Shown: positions 1-6,118, counted from the first letter of the stretch. The stretch: DNA of 6,118 nucleotides from an uncultured Clostridia bacterium (GCA_938014855.1 CALLQM010000061.1:1-6118); one strand, 5' to 3'. Notes: generated from the letters alone by a model not told the origin. Numbers and translations are program-made.

Positions 1-1168
1 GCAGTTCACTTTCACCTTGTGCCGCCAATGCAGCCGCTGCGATCGCAGCACCTCCCCGCAGGTCTGTACAACGCGTGGTGGCACTGTGAAGTTCACGTAC
101 CCCATGCACGACCGCGATGCGCCCCTCCACTTTAATGTCGGCGCCCATCCGCTGTAATTCCGGTACATGTTTATAACGACTTTCAAAGATGTTTTCCACA
201 AATATGCTGCTGCCGTCCGCAACGCATGCCGCCGCCATCAGCGGAGACTGTGCATCGGTAGGAAATCCAGGATAAGGCATCGTACGAACATAGCGCAGCG
301 GTTTGAGAGGTCCGTCTGATTGAATTCGGATCTTATCCGGCTGTGCGGTAAGTTGACAGCCCATTTCTTCAAAACACGGAAGTACCGCAGATAAATGCTC
401 GGTACAAACATCGGTCAGCGTGACATCGCCGCCGGTTGCCGCTGCACAAGAAAGATACGTTGCCGCTGCAATTCTGTCCGGAATCACCTGATGTTCAGCC
501 GAGTGCAGGGATGGAACCCCTTCGATGCACAAGCCGCCGTCTTTCGTTGTATTGATTCGTGCACCACAGGCATTTAGAAATGTCGCAAGGTCGGTGATTT
601 CGGGTTCTCGCGCCGCGTTTTGGATAATGGTTTCCCCTTCTGCAAGGGATGCAGCAATCATGATATTTTCAGTCGCTCCCACACTGGGAAACGGGAGAGC
701 AATTTTCGCGCCGTGCAGCCGCTTTTTCACACGGCAATTCAGGTATCCATGGTCTTCCTCAATAGAAACACCTAATTTTTCTAAAGCGGCAAGATGCAAA
801 TCAATGGGGCGTGGGCCCAGTTCACAGCCTCCCGGCATGGAAATGCGTGCTTCACCGCATTTGGCGATAATTGCGCCGAGAAATACGATGGACGAACGCA
901 TCATTCGCATCAAATCATCCGGGATACAGCAGCAGCAGCCATTGGCTTCCTGCACTACAATGCTGTTCCCTTCCCGTTTGTTCTTTGCGCCGAGGTAACT
1001 GAGAATGTTGCATGCAGCATCCACGTCGGTAAGTCTGGGGCAGTTATGTATGACACAATTGCCGGAGAGAAGCGTCGCCGCCATAATTGGCAACACCGAA
1101 TTTTTTGCACCGTGAATCCGCAGACTCCCTTCCAGTCTGTTTTGTCCTCGAATGAGAAGTTTTTCCAT
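1..1168 (-). CDS. murA: UDP-N-acetylglucosamine 1-carboxyvinyltransferase MurA, C-terminus cut by window edge
   Basis: MurA transfers enolpyruvate from phosphoenolpyruvate to UDP-GlcNAc, the first committed cytosolic step of peptidoglycan synthesis. The first 389 codons are present. Family members run to about 415-420 residues, so roughly 30 are missing, including the region of E. coli Arg397. The chosen ATG at 1168 gives an N-terminus MEKLLIRGQNRLEG followed by HGAKNS, with Lys22 and Asn23 at the same numbers as in E. coli MurA. The mobile-loop motif PGGCELGPRPIDLH (112-125) places the catalytic cysteine at 115 and Arg120. GFPTDAQ (301-307) puts the conserved aspartate at 305. Having Cys115 rather than Asp predicts fosfomycin sensitivity at the target. 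An in-frame upstream ATG at 1201 would add 11 residues and break this alignment. The gene lies 77 nt after murG. It has 18 cysteines in 389 residues, four of them consecutive at 78-81. Identification is secure. Whether this is the main or a second MurA copy cannot be told here. Confidence 0.96.
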   Translation of the reverse strand, partial: MEKLLIRGQNRLEGSLRIHGAKNSVLPIMAATLLSGNCVIHNCPRLTDVDAACNILSYLGAKNKREGNSIVVQEANGCCCCIPDDLMRMMRSSIVFLGAIIAKCGEARISMPGGCELGPRPIDLHLAALEKLGVSIEEDHGYLNCRVKKRLHGAKIALPFPSVGATENIMIAASLAEGETIIQNAAREPEITDLATFLNACGARINTTKDGGLCIEGVPSLHSAEHQVIPDRIAAATYLSCAAATGGDVTLTDVCTEHLSAVLPCFEEMGCQLTAQPDKIRIQSDGPLKPLRYVRTMPYPGFPTDAQSPLMAAACVADGSSIFVENIFESRYKHVPELQRMGADIKVEGRIAVVHGVRELHSATTRCTDLRGGAAIAAAALAAQGESEL

Positions 1169-1245
1169 CTTCACGCACCCTTTCAAACGTAACGAGGGCA
1201 TAAAACCCCCTACACGATTATGGTATGCGTAATGGCAAACAGTGG
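1169..1245 (-). other. murG-murA intergenic gap
   Basis: This 77-nt spacer is the largest gap in the window. On the minus strand it holds a GGGGG run (1206-1210) four bases before an in-frame ATG at 1201, and the murA ribosome-binding site at 1178-1183. A 6-bp inverted repeat (GCGTAA/TTACGC, 13-nt loop) begins just before the murG stop codon and ends in the spacer. No T-tract follows it, so it does not look like an intrinsic terminator. I see no pair of promoter boxes with acceptable spacing. Read-through from murG into murA is the simplest reading. Confidence 0.6.
1178..1183 (-). promoter_or_regulatory. Ribosome-binding site of murA
   Basis: AAAGGG on the minus strand lies 9 nt before the ATG at 1168. 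It supports that start over the in-frame ATG at 1201, whose only candidate site is a GGGGG run 4 nt upstream. The E. coli-matching residue numbers (Lys22, Cys115, Asp305) point to the same start. Confidence 0.7.
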
Positions 1246-2367
1246 TTACGCTTTCAAAAGGGACATGATTTGTTGGTAAATTCTCTCATTGGCATCGATT
1301 ACTGCCATTTTCTGCGCGTTTTTCCCCAGCCTTTTGAGAGCATTGGGATCACTGCAAAGGTGTGCAACCGTTTCGCGCAGCAGTTTAGGGGTCAAATTTT
1401 TCTCCTCAATGACCACAGCGGCATCATGATTTTGCAGAACCATTGCATTGTGATACTGGTGATTCTCTGCAACATTTGGTGATGGGATCAAAACAGACGC
1501 GGTTCCGCTTGCTTCCAGTTCGGAAAGTGTGATCGCGCCGGAACGCGAAATAACAAGATCTGCCGCCGCCAAACAGTCCGGCATATCGTTGATATAAACG
1601 CGAATATCCAAGTTTGGATTGTTCTTTTCCTGCACTCCTGCCTGCTTAAGCATTGCGGGGAACCTGTCCTTTTCGTAATTGCCGGTGGCATGGATATGAT
1701 AAAAGCCGCCGTGCTCGCTTTCCCAAGCCATTAAACCTGCCACCGCTTCATTGATGCGTCGAGCGCCAAGGCTCCCGCCAAACGATACGATACAGATTTG
1801 GTCACCGATTCCAAGCTTTTGGCGGGCTTTTTCGCGATCTGCAAAAATGATCTGCTCTCTGACAGGATTCCCGGTAATAATGTACTCCCTGTTTTTGGGA
1901 AGAAACCGCTTGGCTTCTTCCACCGCCAGCAGGATTTTATCGGTCGTCGCCGCAAGCAGTTTTGTGGTAACGCCAGGAAATGCATTGGATTCATGGGTAA
2001 TGGTCTTATAACCCAGTTTATGCCCTTCACGAAGCACCGGACCACTGACATAGCCGCCGGTGCCGACAATGATATCGGGATTAAATCCTCGAATCATTTT
2101 TTTTGCACGTCCCCAAGACAATACAAAACATCCAACCGAACGCAGATTGTATTTGACATTGAACCAGCTGAGCTTGCGCTGAAATCCCATAATTTCAATT
2201 GGAGCAAATTCAAATCCGGCGTTCGGAACCAGTTTCGCTTCCATTCCGCGGGGATTGCCCGCAAAAAGGATGCTGCAGTCGGGATGCCGCGCCCTTATGT
2301 AGTTTGCCACGGCAATGGCCGGATTGATATGTCCGGCCGTTCCACCGCAGGCAAATAGAATGTTCAT
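1246..2367 (-). CDS. murG: UDP-N-acetylglucosamine--lipid I GlcNAc transferase MurG
   Basis: MurG adds GlcNAc from UDP-GlcNAc to lipid I, giving lipid II, at the inner face of the cytoplasmic membrane. It is a GT-B fold, GT28-family enzyme. Numbering from the ATG at 2367 (373 residues), the N-terminal Rossmann domain opens with MNILFACGGTAGHINP. This is the glycine-rich loop, with the conserved His at 13. GTGGYVSGP (102-110) and HESNAFPG (125-132) form the acceptor-side loops. The C-terminal domain has FGGSLGARRIN (196-206), SRSGAITLSE (274-283, nucleotide-sugar binding, ending in the conserved Glu) and the NHQYHNA segment (302-308). Length fits the usual 355-375. The reading frame is open back to an ATG at 2373, but that codon touches the Shine-Dalgarno sequence with no spacing, so 2367 is preferred. 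It follows the SEDS gene by 17 nt, which suggests coupled expression. No key residue appears to be missing. Confidence 0.97.
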   Translation of the reverse strand: MNILFACGGTAGHINPAIAVANYIRARHPDCSILFAGNPRGMEAKLVPNAGFEFAPIEIMGFQRKLSWFNVKYNLRSVGCFVLSWGRAKKMIRGFNPDIIVGTGGYVSGPVLREGHKLGYKTITHESNAFPGVTTKLLAATTDKILLAVEEAKRFLPKNREYIITGNPVREQIIFADREKARQKLGIGDQICIVSFGGSLGARRINEAVAGLMAWESEHGGFYHIHATGNYEKDRFPAMLKQAGVQEKNNPNLDIRVYINDMPDCLAAADLVISRSGAITLSELEASGTASVLIPSPNVAENHQYHNAMVLQNHDAAVVIEEKNLTPKLLRETVAHLCSDPNALKRLGKNAQKMAVIDANERIYQQIMSLLKA

Positions 2368-2373
2368 ATGCAT

Positions 2374-2379
2374 CCTCCC
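2374..2379 (-). promoter_or_regulatory. Ribosome-binding site of murG that decides the start
   Basis: GGGAGG on the minus strand ends directly at the ATG at 2373 (0 nt) and 6 nt before the ATG at 2367. Only the second spacing works for normal initiation, so MurG should begin MNILFACGG rather than MHMNILFACGG. Confidence 0.85.
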
Positions 2380-2384
2380 GTTTC

Positions 2385-3554
2385 TTATTCTTTTTCGATG
2401 GAGGTCTGCCGGGATACCGACAAGATAATTCCCATCTGTGCCAACAGCATCAGCAGTGCCGTGCCTCCATAAGAAAAGAAAGGCAGACTGATCCCGGTAT
2501 TTGGTATCGTGTTGGTCACAACGGCAATATTTAAGATCGTCTGCAAACCGACCTGTGTTGTCAGCCCAATGGCCAACATTGAGCCAAACCGGTCACGACA
2601 ACGCATCGCGATAACATAACCGCGCCATACCAACAAAACAAAAATCAAAATAATGATCGTCGCGCCGACAAATCCAAGTTCTTCGCACACAATTGAAAAA
2701 ATAAAGTCGTTCTGAGGTTCTGGCAGATACAAATGCTTTTGACGGGAGTTTCCAATGCCAAGCCCCATCAAACCGCCCGACCCAATCGCGTAAAGGGACT
2801 GCAGGGTTTGATATCCTGCACCCAGCGGGTCCAGTTCGGGATGACGCCAGTGCTCAATTCGGGATGCGGCATAAGAGACCACGTTCGGTATCATTACCAT
2901 AACGACGATGCCGCCTATCAGAAGAATACCGCCGAGCATAAACCATTTTAAGTCTGTGCCGCCGACAAACATCATGACGATACCAATGGTAACAATCAAG
3001 ATTGTACCCGACAGATGAGGTTCTAGTAGCATCAGCATCGCCACAATCCCCATTAAAATCAAAAACGGCCAAACCCCGTATTTGGGGTCTTTCATTTTAT
3101 CATGATTAATGGAAATAAGGTGGGCAAATAAAATAACGATGGCTAGTTTTGCAAGTTCAGACGGCTGAAACGAAAACGGTCCAAGCGGCAGCCAGCGGTT
3201 GAAGTCTTCTCGAGTATGAACAAATAACACCAAGATCAGCAAAAACACAGATCCTATATAGGCAAGCAGCGCAAACCGATGCAGGATGTGATAGTCGATT
3301 CTTGAGATAACCAGCATGATCGGGACTCCGACAATGGCAAACATGAGCTGGCGTGTAATGTAATAAAAGCTGTTGCCGTTTTCATGGTAATAGGAATACG
3401 CATAGCTCGCCGAGAACAGCATGATCAGTCCGATGGCAAGCAGCAATAGCACCAAGATCAAAAAGGTAAGATCCATTCCGCCTTTTTCCATCGCAACACG
3501 TTTTTTCGGAGCAGTCCGCCCCTGTGCCGCATTTTTCGGCCGTGCAATATCCAT
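2385..3554 (-). CDS. ftsW: SEDS-family peptidoglycan glycosyltransferase, FtsW/SpoVE type
   Basis: SEDS proteins are integral membrane glycosyltransferases that polymerise lipid II together with a class B penicillin-binding protein. FtsW acts at the septum and SpoVE in the spore cortex. The 389-residue product has a basic N-terminal tail (about 1-27), then about ten hydrophobic segments (roughly 29-49, 67-84, 94-113, 134-149, 162-177, 181-197, 203-222, 285-311, 327-348, 358-380). A large outside loop sits at about 223-284. Family motifs are RWLPLGPFSFQPSELAKL (120-137), YQTLQSLYAIGSGGLMGLG (248-266), LPEPQNDFIFS (277-287) with the catalytically important Asp at 283, and PNTGISLPFFSYGG (351-364). 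The start at 3554 has a good ribosome-binding site 8 nt upstream. Met22 is an in-frame alternative without one. Position between mraY and murG favours FtsW or SpoVE over RodA, but sequence alone does not separate the first two. The 51-nt gap before it is where murD normally lies. Confidence 0.93.
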   Translation of the reverse strand: MDIARPKNAAQGRTAPKKRVAMEKGGMDLTFLILVLLLLAIGLIMLFSASYAYSYYHENGNSFYYITRQLMFAIVGVPIMLVISRIDYHILHRFALLAYIGSVFLLILVLFVHTREDFNRWLPLGPFSFQPSELAKLAIVILFAHLISINHDKMKDPKYGVWPFLILMGIVAMLMLLEPHLSGTILIVTIGIVMMFVGGTDLKWFMLGGILLIGGIVVMVMIPNVVSYAASRIEHWRHPELDPLGAGYQTLQSLYAIGSGGLMGLGIGNSRQKHLYLPEPQNDFIFSIVCEELGFVGATIIILIFVLLVWRGYVIAMRCRDRFGSMLAIGLTTQVGLQTILNIAVVTNTIPNTGISLPFFSYGGTALLMLLAQMGIILSVSRQTSIEKE

Positions 3555-3562
3555 TGGCAGCG

Positions 3563-3573
3563 CCCCTTTCCTT
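3563..3573 (-). promoter_or_regulatory. Ribosome-binding site of ftsW
   Basis: AAGGAAAGGGG on the minus strand ends 8 nt before the ATG at 3554. The strength and spacing support this start over the downstream in-frame Met22. Confidence 0.75.
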
Positions 3574-3605
3574 AATATAATGTGTTGAAAACTGCCGCCT
3601 CCGTC

Positions 3606-4610
3606 TTACATGCGAAGTACGGCCAGTACGGAAAGCAATCCGCCTGCAAGCGTCACAAGCGAAAATACCGTCACGATTTTGATTTCGCTCCACCCGCTCA
3701 TTTCAAAATGATGATGAATCGGACTCATTTTAAAAATGCGTTTTCCGGTGGATTTAAAACTAATGACCTGCAAGATAACGGAAAAGGCCTCGCACCAATA
3801 AATCACGCCTGCAAAAATCAACAGCAGCGGCACACCGATATCAAATGCCAGTGCCACCACCAGACCGCCTAAAAACAACGAGCCGGTATCGCCCATAAAT
3901 ACTTTTGCCGGGTAAAAGTTCCAAACCAAAAACCCAAGGCATCCGCCGGCAAGCGCGCACGCCATGATGCTGGTATGCGCAAAGCGAAGCATGCCGGATA
4001 TCACTAAAAATGTGAGGGCATAAACAAACGTGACCGAAGATGCAAGCCCATCGATTCCATCCGTGAGATTAACAGCATTGACAAATCCGGTAATAATAAT
4101 CATAGCTAGAACATAATAAAACAGTCCTAAGTCAAGCTGACCATAAAATGGGATTGTGATTTCGGTTGTCACATCGCCGGAAAGATAGAGCATCGACAGA
4201 TAAAAGACGCCTACCACCAGCTGCATCAAATATTTTTGGCGGGCAGTCAGCCCAAGATTACGCTTTTTGACTACTTTAATATAGTCATCCAAAAACCCGA
4301 TAGCCGCAAATGCGAGCGCCATCATGATGCCCGCAAAGAAACGCAGGTTGCTGCGTCTGTCTGCTATGACGGCCGGATTTGAAACCGCAATTGCGGTATA
4401 GCCAGCCACAACAGCTATTGTTACACCAATAATAAACATTATCCCTCCCATTGTGGGAGTTCCTTGTTTCTTTTTATGCCAGGACGGACCAATATCTAAA
4501 ATTGTCTGTCCGAATTTTAAACGATGCAAAAACGGGATCATAACGATGCCCAGCAAAGCGGTTACGCCGAATGCAATCAGCGTAGTCAGTATCAAAGCGA
4601 TGTTGTCCAT
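3606..4610 (-). CDS. mraY: Phospho-N-acetylmuramoyl-pentapeptide-transferase MraY
   Basis: MraY transfers phospho-MurNAc-pentapeptide from its UDP carrier to undecaprenyl phosphate, giving lipid I and UMP. It is a polytopic membrane enzyme of the polyprenyl-phosphate hexose-1-phosphate transferase family. The product is 334 residues, close to the length of Gram-positive MraY, with about ten hydrophobic segments. The substrate loop KKKQGTPTMGG lies at 46-56. The Asp pair of GFLDDYIK is at 108-109, in the cytosolic loop leading to RNLGLTARQK. The magnesium/nucleotide motif NAVNLTDGIDGLA (178-190) contains the conserved Asn and Asp residues, followed by VFMGDTGSLFLGG (237-249). The C-terminal cytosolic loop KMSPIHHHFE (294-303) holds the histidine triad. 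PIHHHFE distinguishes MraY from WecA/TagO relatives. It starts 38 nt after murF and is followed by ftsW after 51 nt, not by murD. No anomaly is seen in the protein. Confidence 0.98.
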   Translation of the reverse strand: MDNIALILTTLIAFGVTALLGIVMIPFLHRLKFGQTILDIGPSWHKKKQGTPTMGGIMFIIGVTIAVVAGYTAIAVSNPAVIADRRSNLRFFAGIMMALAFAAIGFLDDYIKVVKKRNLGLTARQKYLMQLVVGVFYLSMLYLSGDVTTEITIPFYGQLDLGLFYYVLAMIIITGFVNAVNLTDGIDGLASSVTFVYALTFLVISGMLRFAHTSIMACALAGGCLGFLVWNFYPAKVFMGDTGSLFLGGLVVALAFDIGVPLLLIFAGVIYWCEAFSVILQVISFKSTGKRIFKMSPIHHHFEMSGWSEIKIVTVFSLVTLAGGLLSVLAVLRM

Positions 4611-4621
4611 TTCTTTTTTCT

Positions 4622-4626
4622 CTCCT
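4622..4626 (-). promoter_or_regulatory. Ribosome-binding site of mraY
   Basis: AGGAG on the minus strand lies 11 nt before the ATG at 4610, across an A-rich spacer. The spacing is at the long end of the usual range, but no other start codon fits better. Confidence 0.65.
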
Positions 4627-4648
4627 AACAGGCGCAGTCAATATTGAA

Positions 4649-6022
4649 TTATCGGACGGGCGATTCCTGTCCGCTCTCGTACAGGCCCTGCAAAACCTGC
4701 TCTAAATGCATTCCGCGGCTGGCTTTAAACCAAACCACATCTCCCGGGCATAAAAAATCTTTGAGTGCTTTTACCAAAGATTCACAATCCGTATAAACTT
4801 GGGATTTTCCTCCGGCTGATTCTGCCCCTTGATAATAATATCGTGCCATATCGCCATAAGCAAACAAAAAATCGATTCCTTTTTGCGTGGAAAATATTCC
4901 CACATCGGTGTGAGCCTGCGATGCGATATCGCCCAGTTCAAACATATCACCCAGCACTGCAATCCGTCTGCCGCCGCAAGGATAGGAGGACAGCGTGGAA
5001 AGAGCCGCTTTCATCGAATCGGGCGATGCATTATAGCAGTCTTCCACCACGGTATAGCCGCCGAATGACACGATTTTTTGACGCATTCCCGACGGCACGT
5101 ACTGTTTGAGCGCCTGTGCACATTGATCCATTGGAATTCCCAATGCTGTACCAACCGCACAAGCGGCAAGCGCATTCAGCACATTATGACGTCCGACACA
5201 TGGAATCGTGACGGCTGTCTGTTTATTGTGATAACACAAATTAAAAGAGGTTTCTGTCAAATTTTCATGAATCTGTTCCGCCCGAAACATGCAGGCAGGA
5301 TTATCAATTCCATAAAACTGAACGTTGAGACGAGGAATCTTTACATTGCGCAAAAGATCATTGTCGCCGCACAGAATCAGCGGAGCGCCATCCGGCAGAA
5401 CATCAGCTAACTCGAGTTTCGCTTTTAGAATGTTTTCCCGCGAACCCAGCAGCTCCATATGGGATACACCGATGTTGGTGATAACACCAATCTGCGGCTG
5501 TGCAACCTCGGCAAGTGCTCGGATTTCGCCCAGTCCCTGCATGCCCATTTCGATGACCGCCGCCTCGTAAGACGGGTCAAGCTGAAATAAGGTTTTTGGC
5601 AGTCCAATCTCATTATTGAGATTCCCCTGCGTTTTTAGTGTGCGAAATCCTGCGGATACTACGTCCGCAATCATATCTTTCGTAGTGGTTTTGCCCACAC
5701 TGCCGGTGATGCCGACACAATGAATGAAAAATTTGGAACGATAAAGCCGCCCAATCGCCATAAGCGCATCCTGTGTATTGTTGACATATAAAATTTTGTC
5801 GGTGCCGTAATCCCGTTTTTCCTGTGCAATTGCAAATGCCGCACCTTGTTTGATGGCATCCGCAACATAATCGTGTCCATTGAACCGCTCGCCAACCAGC
5901 GCAACAAACAGACATCCCTGCGGGATCGTTCGTGAATCGGTAGAAAGTTGAGTAATTTCGCCCGAAAAGCTGTCGGCGGAGCCGACAGCCTGTGCGATTT
6001 CCTCAATCGTCAGTTTTTCCAT
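4649..6022 (-). CDS. murF: UDP-N-acetylmuramoyl-tripeptide--D-alanyl-D-alanine ligase MurF
   Basis: MurF is the ATP-dependent cytosolic ligase that adds D-Ala-D-Ala to UDP-MurNAc-tripeptide, completing the pentapeptide used by MraY. From the ATG at 6022 it has 457 residues, normal for the family. The N-terminal substrate domain includes STDSRTIPQGCLFVAL (27-42) and GERFNGHDYV (44-53). The central ATPase domain has the P-loop GITGSVGKTTTKD (104-116, Lys111), NLNNEIGLP (134-142), EMGMQGLGEI (158-167, Glu for metal) and TNIGVSHMELLGS (182-194). The lysine in KAKLEL near 202 is a candidate for carbamylation. GRHNVLNALAA (277-287), DCYNASPDSM (328-337), GDMFELG (358-364) and FKASRGMHLE (432-441) mark the C-terminal domain and are typical of MurF. 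A TTG at 6034 would add four residues, but it overlaps the GGAGGG ribosome-binding site and is rejected. murF lies between murE (27 nt) and mraY (38 nt), the canonical order. Confidence 0.97.
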   Translation of the reverse strand: MEKLTIEEIAQAVGSADSFSGEITQLSTDSRTIPQGCLFVALVGERFNGHDYVADAIKQGAAFAIAQEKRDYGTDKILYVNNTQDALMAIGRLYRSKFFIHCVGITGSVGKTTTKDMIADVVSAGFRTLKTQGNLNNEIGLPKTLFQLDPSYEAAVIEMGMQGLGEIRALAEVAQPQIGVITNIGVSHMELLGSRENILKAKLELADVLPDGAPLILCGDNDLLRNVKIPRLNVQFYGIDNPACMFRAEQIHENLTETSFNLCYHNKQTAVTIPCVGRHNVLNALAACAVGTALGIPMDQCAQALKQYVPSGMRQKIVSFGGYTVVEDCYNASPDSMKAALSTLSSYPCGGRRIAVLGDMFELGDIASQAHTDVGIFSTQKGIDFLFAYGDMARYYYQGAESAGGKSQVYTDCESLVKALKDFLCPGDVVWFKASRGMHLEQVLQGLYESGQESPVR

Positions 6023-6026
6023 GGAA

Positions 6027-6032
6027 CCCTCC
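6027..6032 (-). promoter_or_regulatory. Ribosome-binding site of murF that decides the start
   Basis: GGAGGG on the minus strand lies 4 nt before the ATG at 6022 (5 nt counting from GGAGG). The possible TTG start at 6034 shares its G with this site, so it cannot be served by it. MurF should therefore begin MEKLTIEEI. Confidence 0.85.
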
Positions 6033-6033
6033 A

Positions 6034-6051
6034 AAGGTGAATGGTCACCTT
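6034..6051 (-). repeat. Small hairpin between the murE stop and the murF ribosome-binding site
   Basis: On the minus strand AAGGTGA and TCACCTT form a perfect 7-bp stem with the 4-nt loop CCAT. The left arm uses the last two bases of the murE TAA stop codon. The right arm ends one base before the GGAGGG site of murF. No T-run follows, so it is not a terminator. It could affect murF initiation or be melted by ribosomes finishing murE, but that is inference, and a stem this short may arise by chance. Confidence 0.45.
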
Positions 6052-6118
6052 ATTGTTTGTTTTTAATGCGGGACAAAATGTCTGCGACCACCTGTTTTTC
6101 ATCAAAGCAGATGGTTTC
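6050..6118 (-). CDS. murE: C-terminal tail of UDP-N-acetylmuramoyl-tripeptide synthetase MurE (partial)
   Basis: An open frame enters from the right edge and gives 22 residues, ETICFDEKQVVADILSRIK followed by NKQ, then a TAA stop. The FDEKQVVADIL pattern resembles the last helix of MurE proteins, which commonly end with an F-D-[ED]-[RK]-x-V motif after the C-terminal ligase domain. MurE joins the third stem-peptide residue (meso-diaminopimelate or L-lysine) to UDP-MurNAc-dipeptide. The specificity motif lies outside this window, so the amino acid cannot be predicted. The position 27 nt before murF matches the universal murE-murF order. The call depends as much on this context as on the short sequence. 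Confidence 0.8.
   Translation of the reverse strand, partial: ETICFDEKQVVADILSRIKNKQ

Noticed and set aside
525..998. 157-codon open frame on the plus strand
   Set aside because: It lies entirely antisense to murA, whose catalytic motifs are intact. The translation has no recognisable domain and no good ribosome-binding site was seen.
1199..1201. In-frame upstream ATG as the murA start
   Set aside because: It would add 11 residues and shift Lys22, Cys115 and Asp305 away from the family numbering. The ATG at 1168 has a better spaced ribosome-binding site.
1230..1254. Inverted repeat GCGTAA/TTACGC around the murG stop as a terminator
   Set aside because: Only 6 bp with a 13-nt loop and no T-tract after it. 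murA follows on the same strand after a short gap, so termination is not supported.
1798..2358. 186-codon open frame on the plus strand
   Set aside because: It is antisense to murG, with a low-complexity translation and no family motifs. It is a mirror of murG codon use.
3570..3590. AT-rich stretch before ftsW as a promoter
   Set aside because: A TATATT-like box is visible on the minus strand, but there is no matching -35 box at about 17 nt. It sits next to the ribosome-binding site of ftsW.
1..6118. A novel defence, mobile or regulatory system
   Set aside because: The six peptidoglycan-synthesis genes, each intact except where the window cuts murE and murA, account for nearly all bases. 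The gaps are at most 77 nt and no phage, transposon, CRISPR, tRNA or riboswitch signature was seen.

Overview
The window is one unbroken stretch of a division and cell wall (dcw) cluster. Every real gene is on the minus strand, so transcription runs from the right edge towards the left. In transcription order it holds the last 22 codons of murE, then complete murF, mraY, an ftsW/spoVE-type SEDS gene and murG, and then the first 389 codons of murA, which leaves the window at base 1. All functional calls rest on motifs read by eye from the translations.

The organism is most likely a member of the Clostridia (Bacillota), perhaps near the Oscillospiraceae/Ruminococcaceae. This is an inference. 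It rests on strong purine-rich ribosome-binding sites before every complete gene, roughly balanced base composition, cysteine-rich cytosolic enzymes, a MurA of the clostridial type, and murA placed directly after murG. No rRNA or other taxonomic marker is present.

The genes cover consecutive steps of peptidoglycan precursor synthesis. MurA makes the first committed UDP-MurNAc precursor. MurE and MurF add the third residue and the D-Ala-D-Ala dipeptide of the stem peptide. MraY moves the phospho-MurNAc-pentapeptide to undecaprenyl phosphate (lipid I). MurG adds GlcNAc (lipid II). The SEDS protein polymerises lipid II at the septum or in the spore cortex. The gaps are short (27, 38, 51, 17 and 77 nt in transcription order), with no convincing internal promoter or terminator, so one operon is likely.

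Two start codons were moved downstream of the longest open frame (murF to 6022, murG to 2367), because in each case the longer start falls inside or directly against the Shine-Dalgarno sequence. The layout departs from the Escherichia coli and Bacillus subtilis order in two ways: murD is missing between mraY and ftsW, and murA follows murG. There is no gene-free stretch above 300 bases. I found no RNA gene, mobile element, CRISPR array or previously undescribed system. The more unusual details are the missing murD, a cysteine-rich MurA with four cysteines in a row, and a small hairpin joining the murE stop codon to the murF ribosome-binding site.
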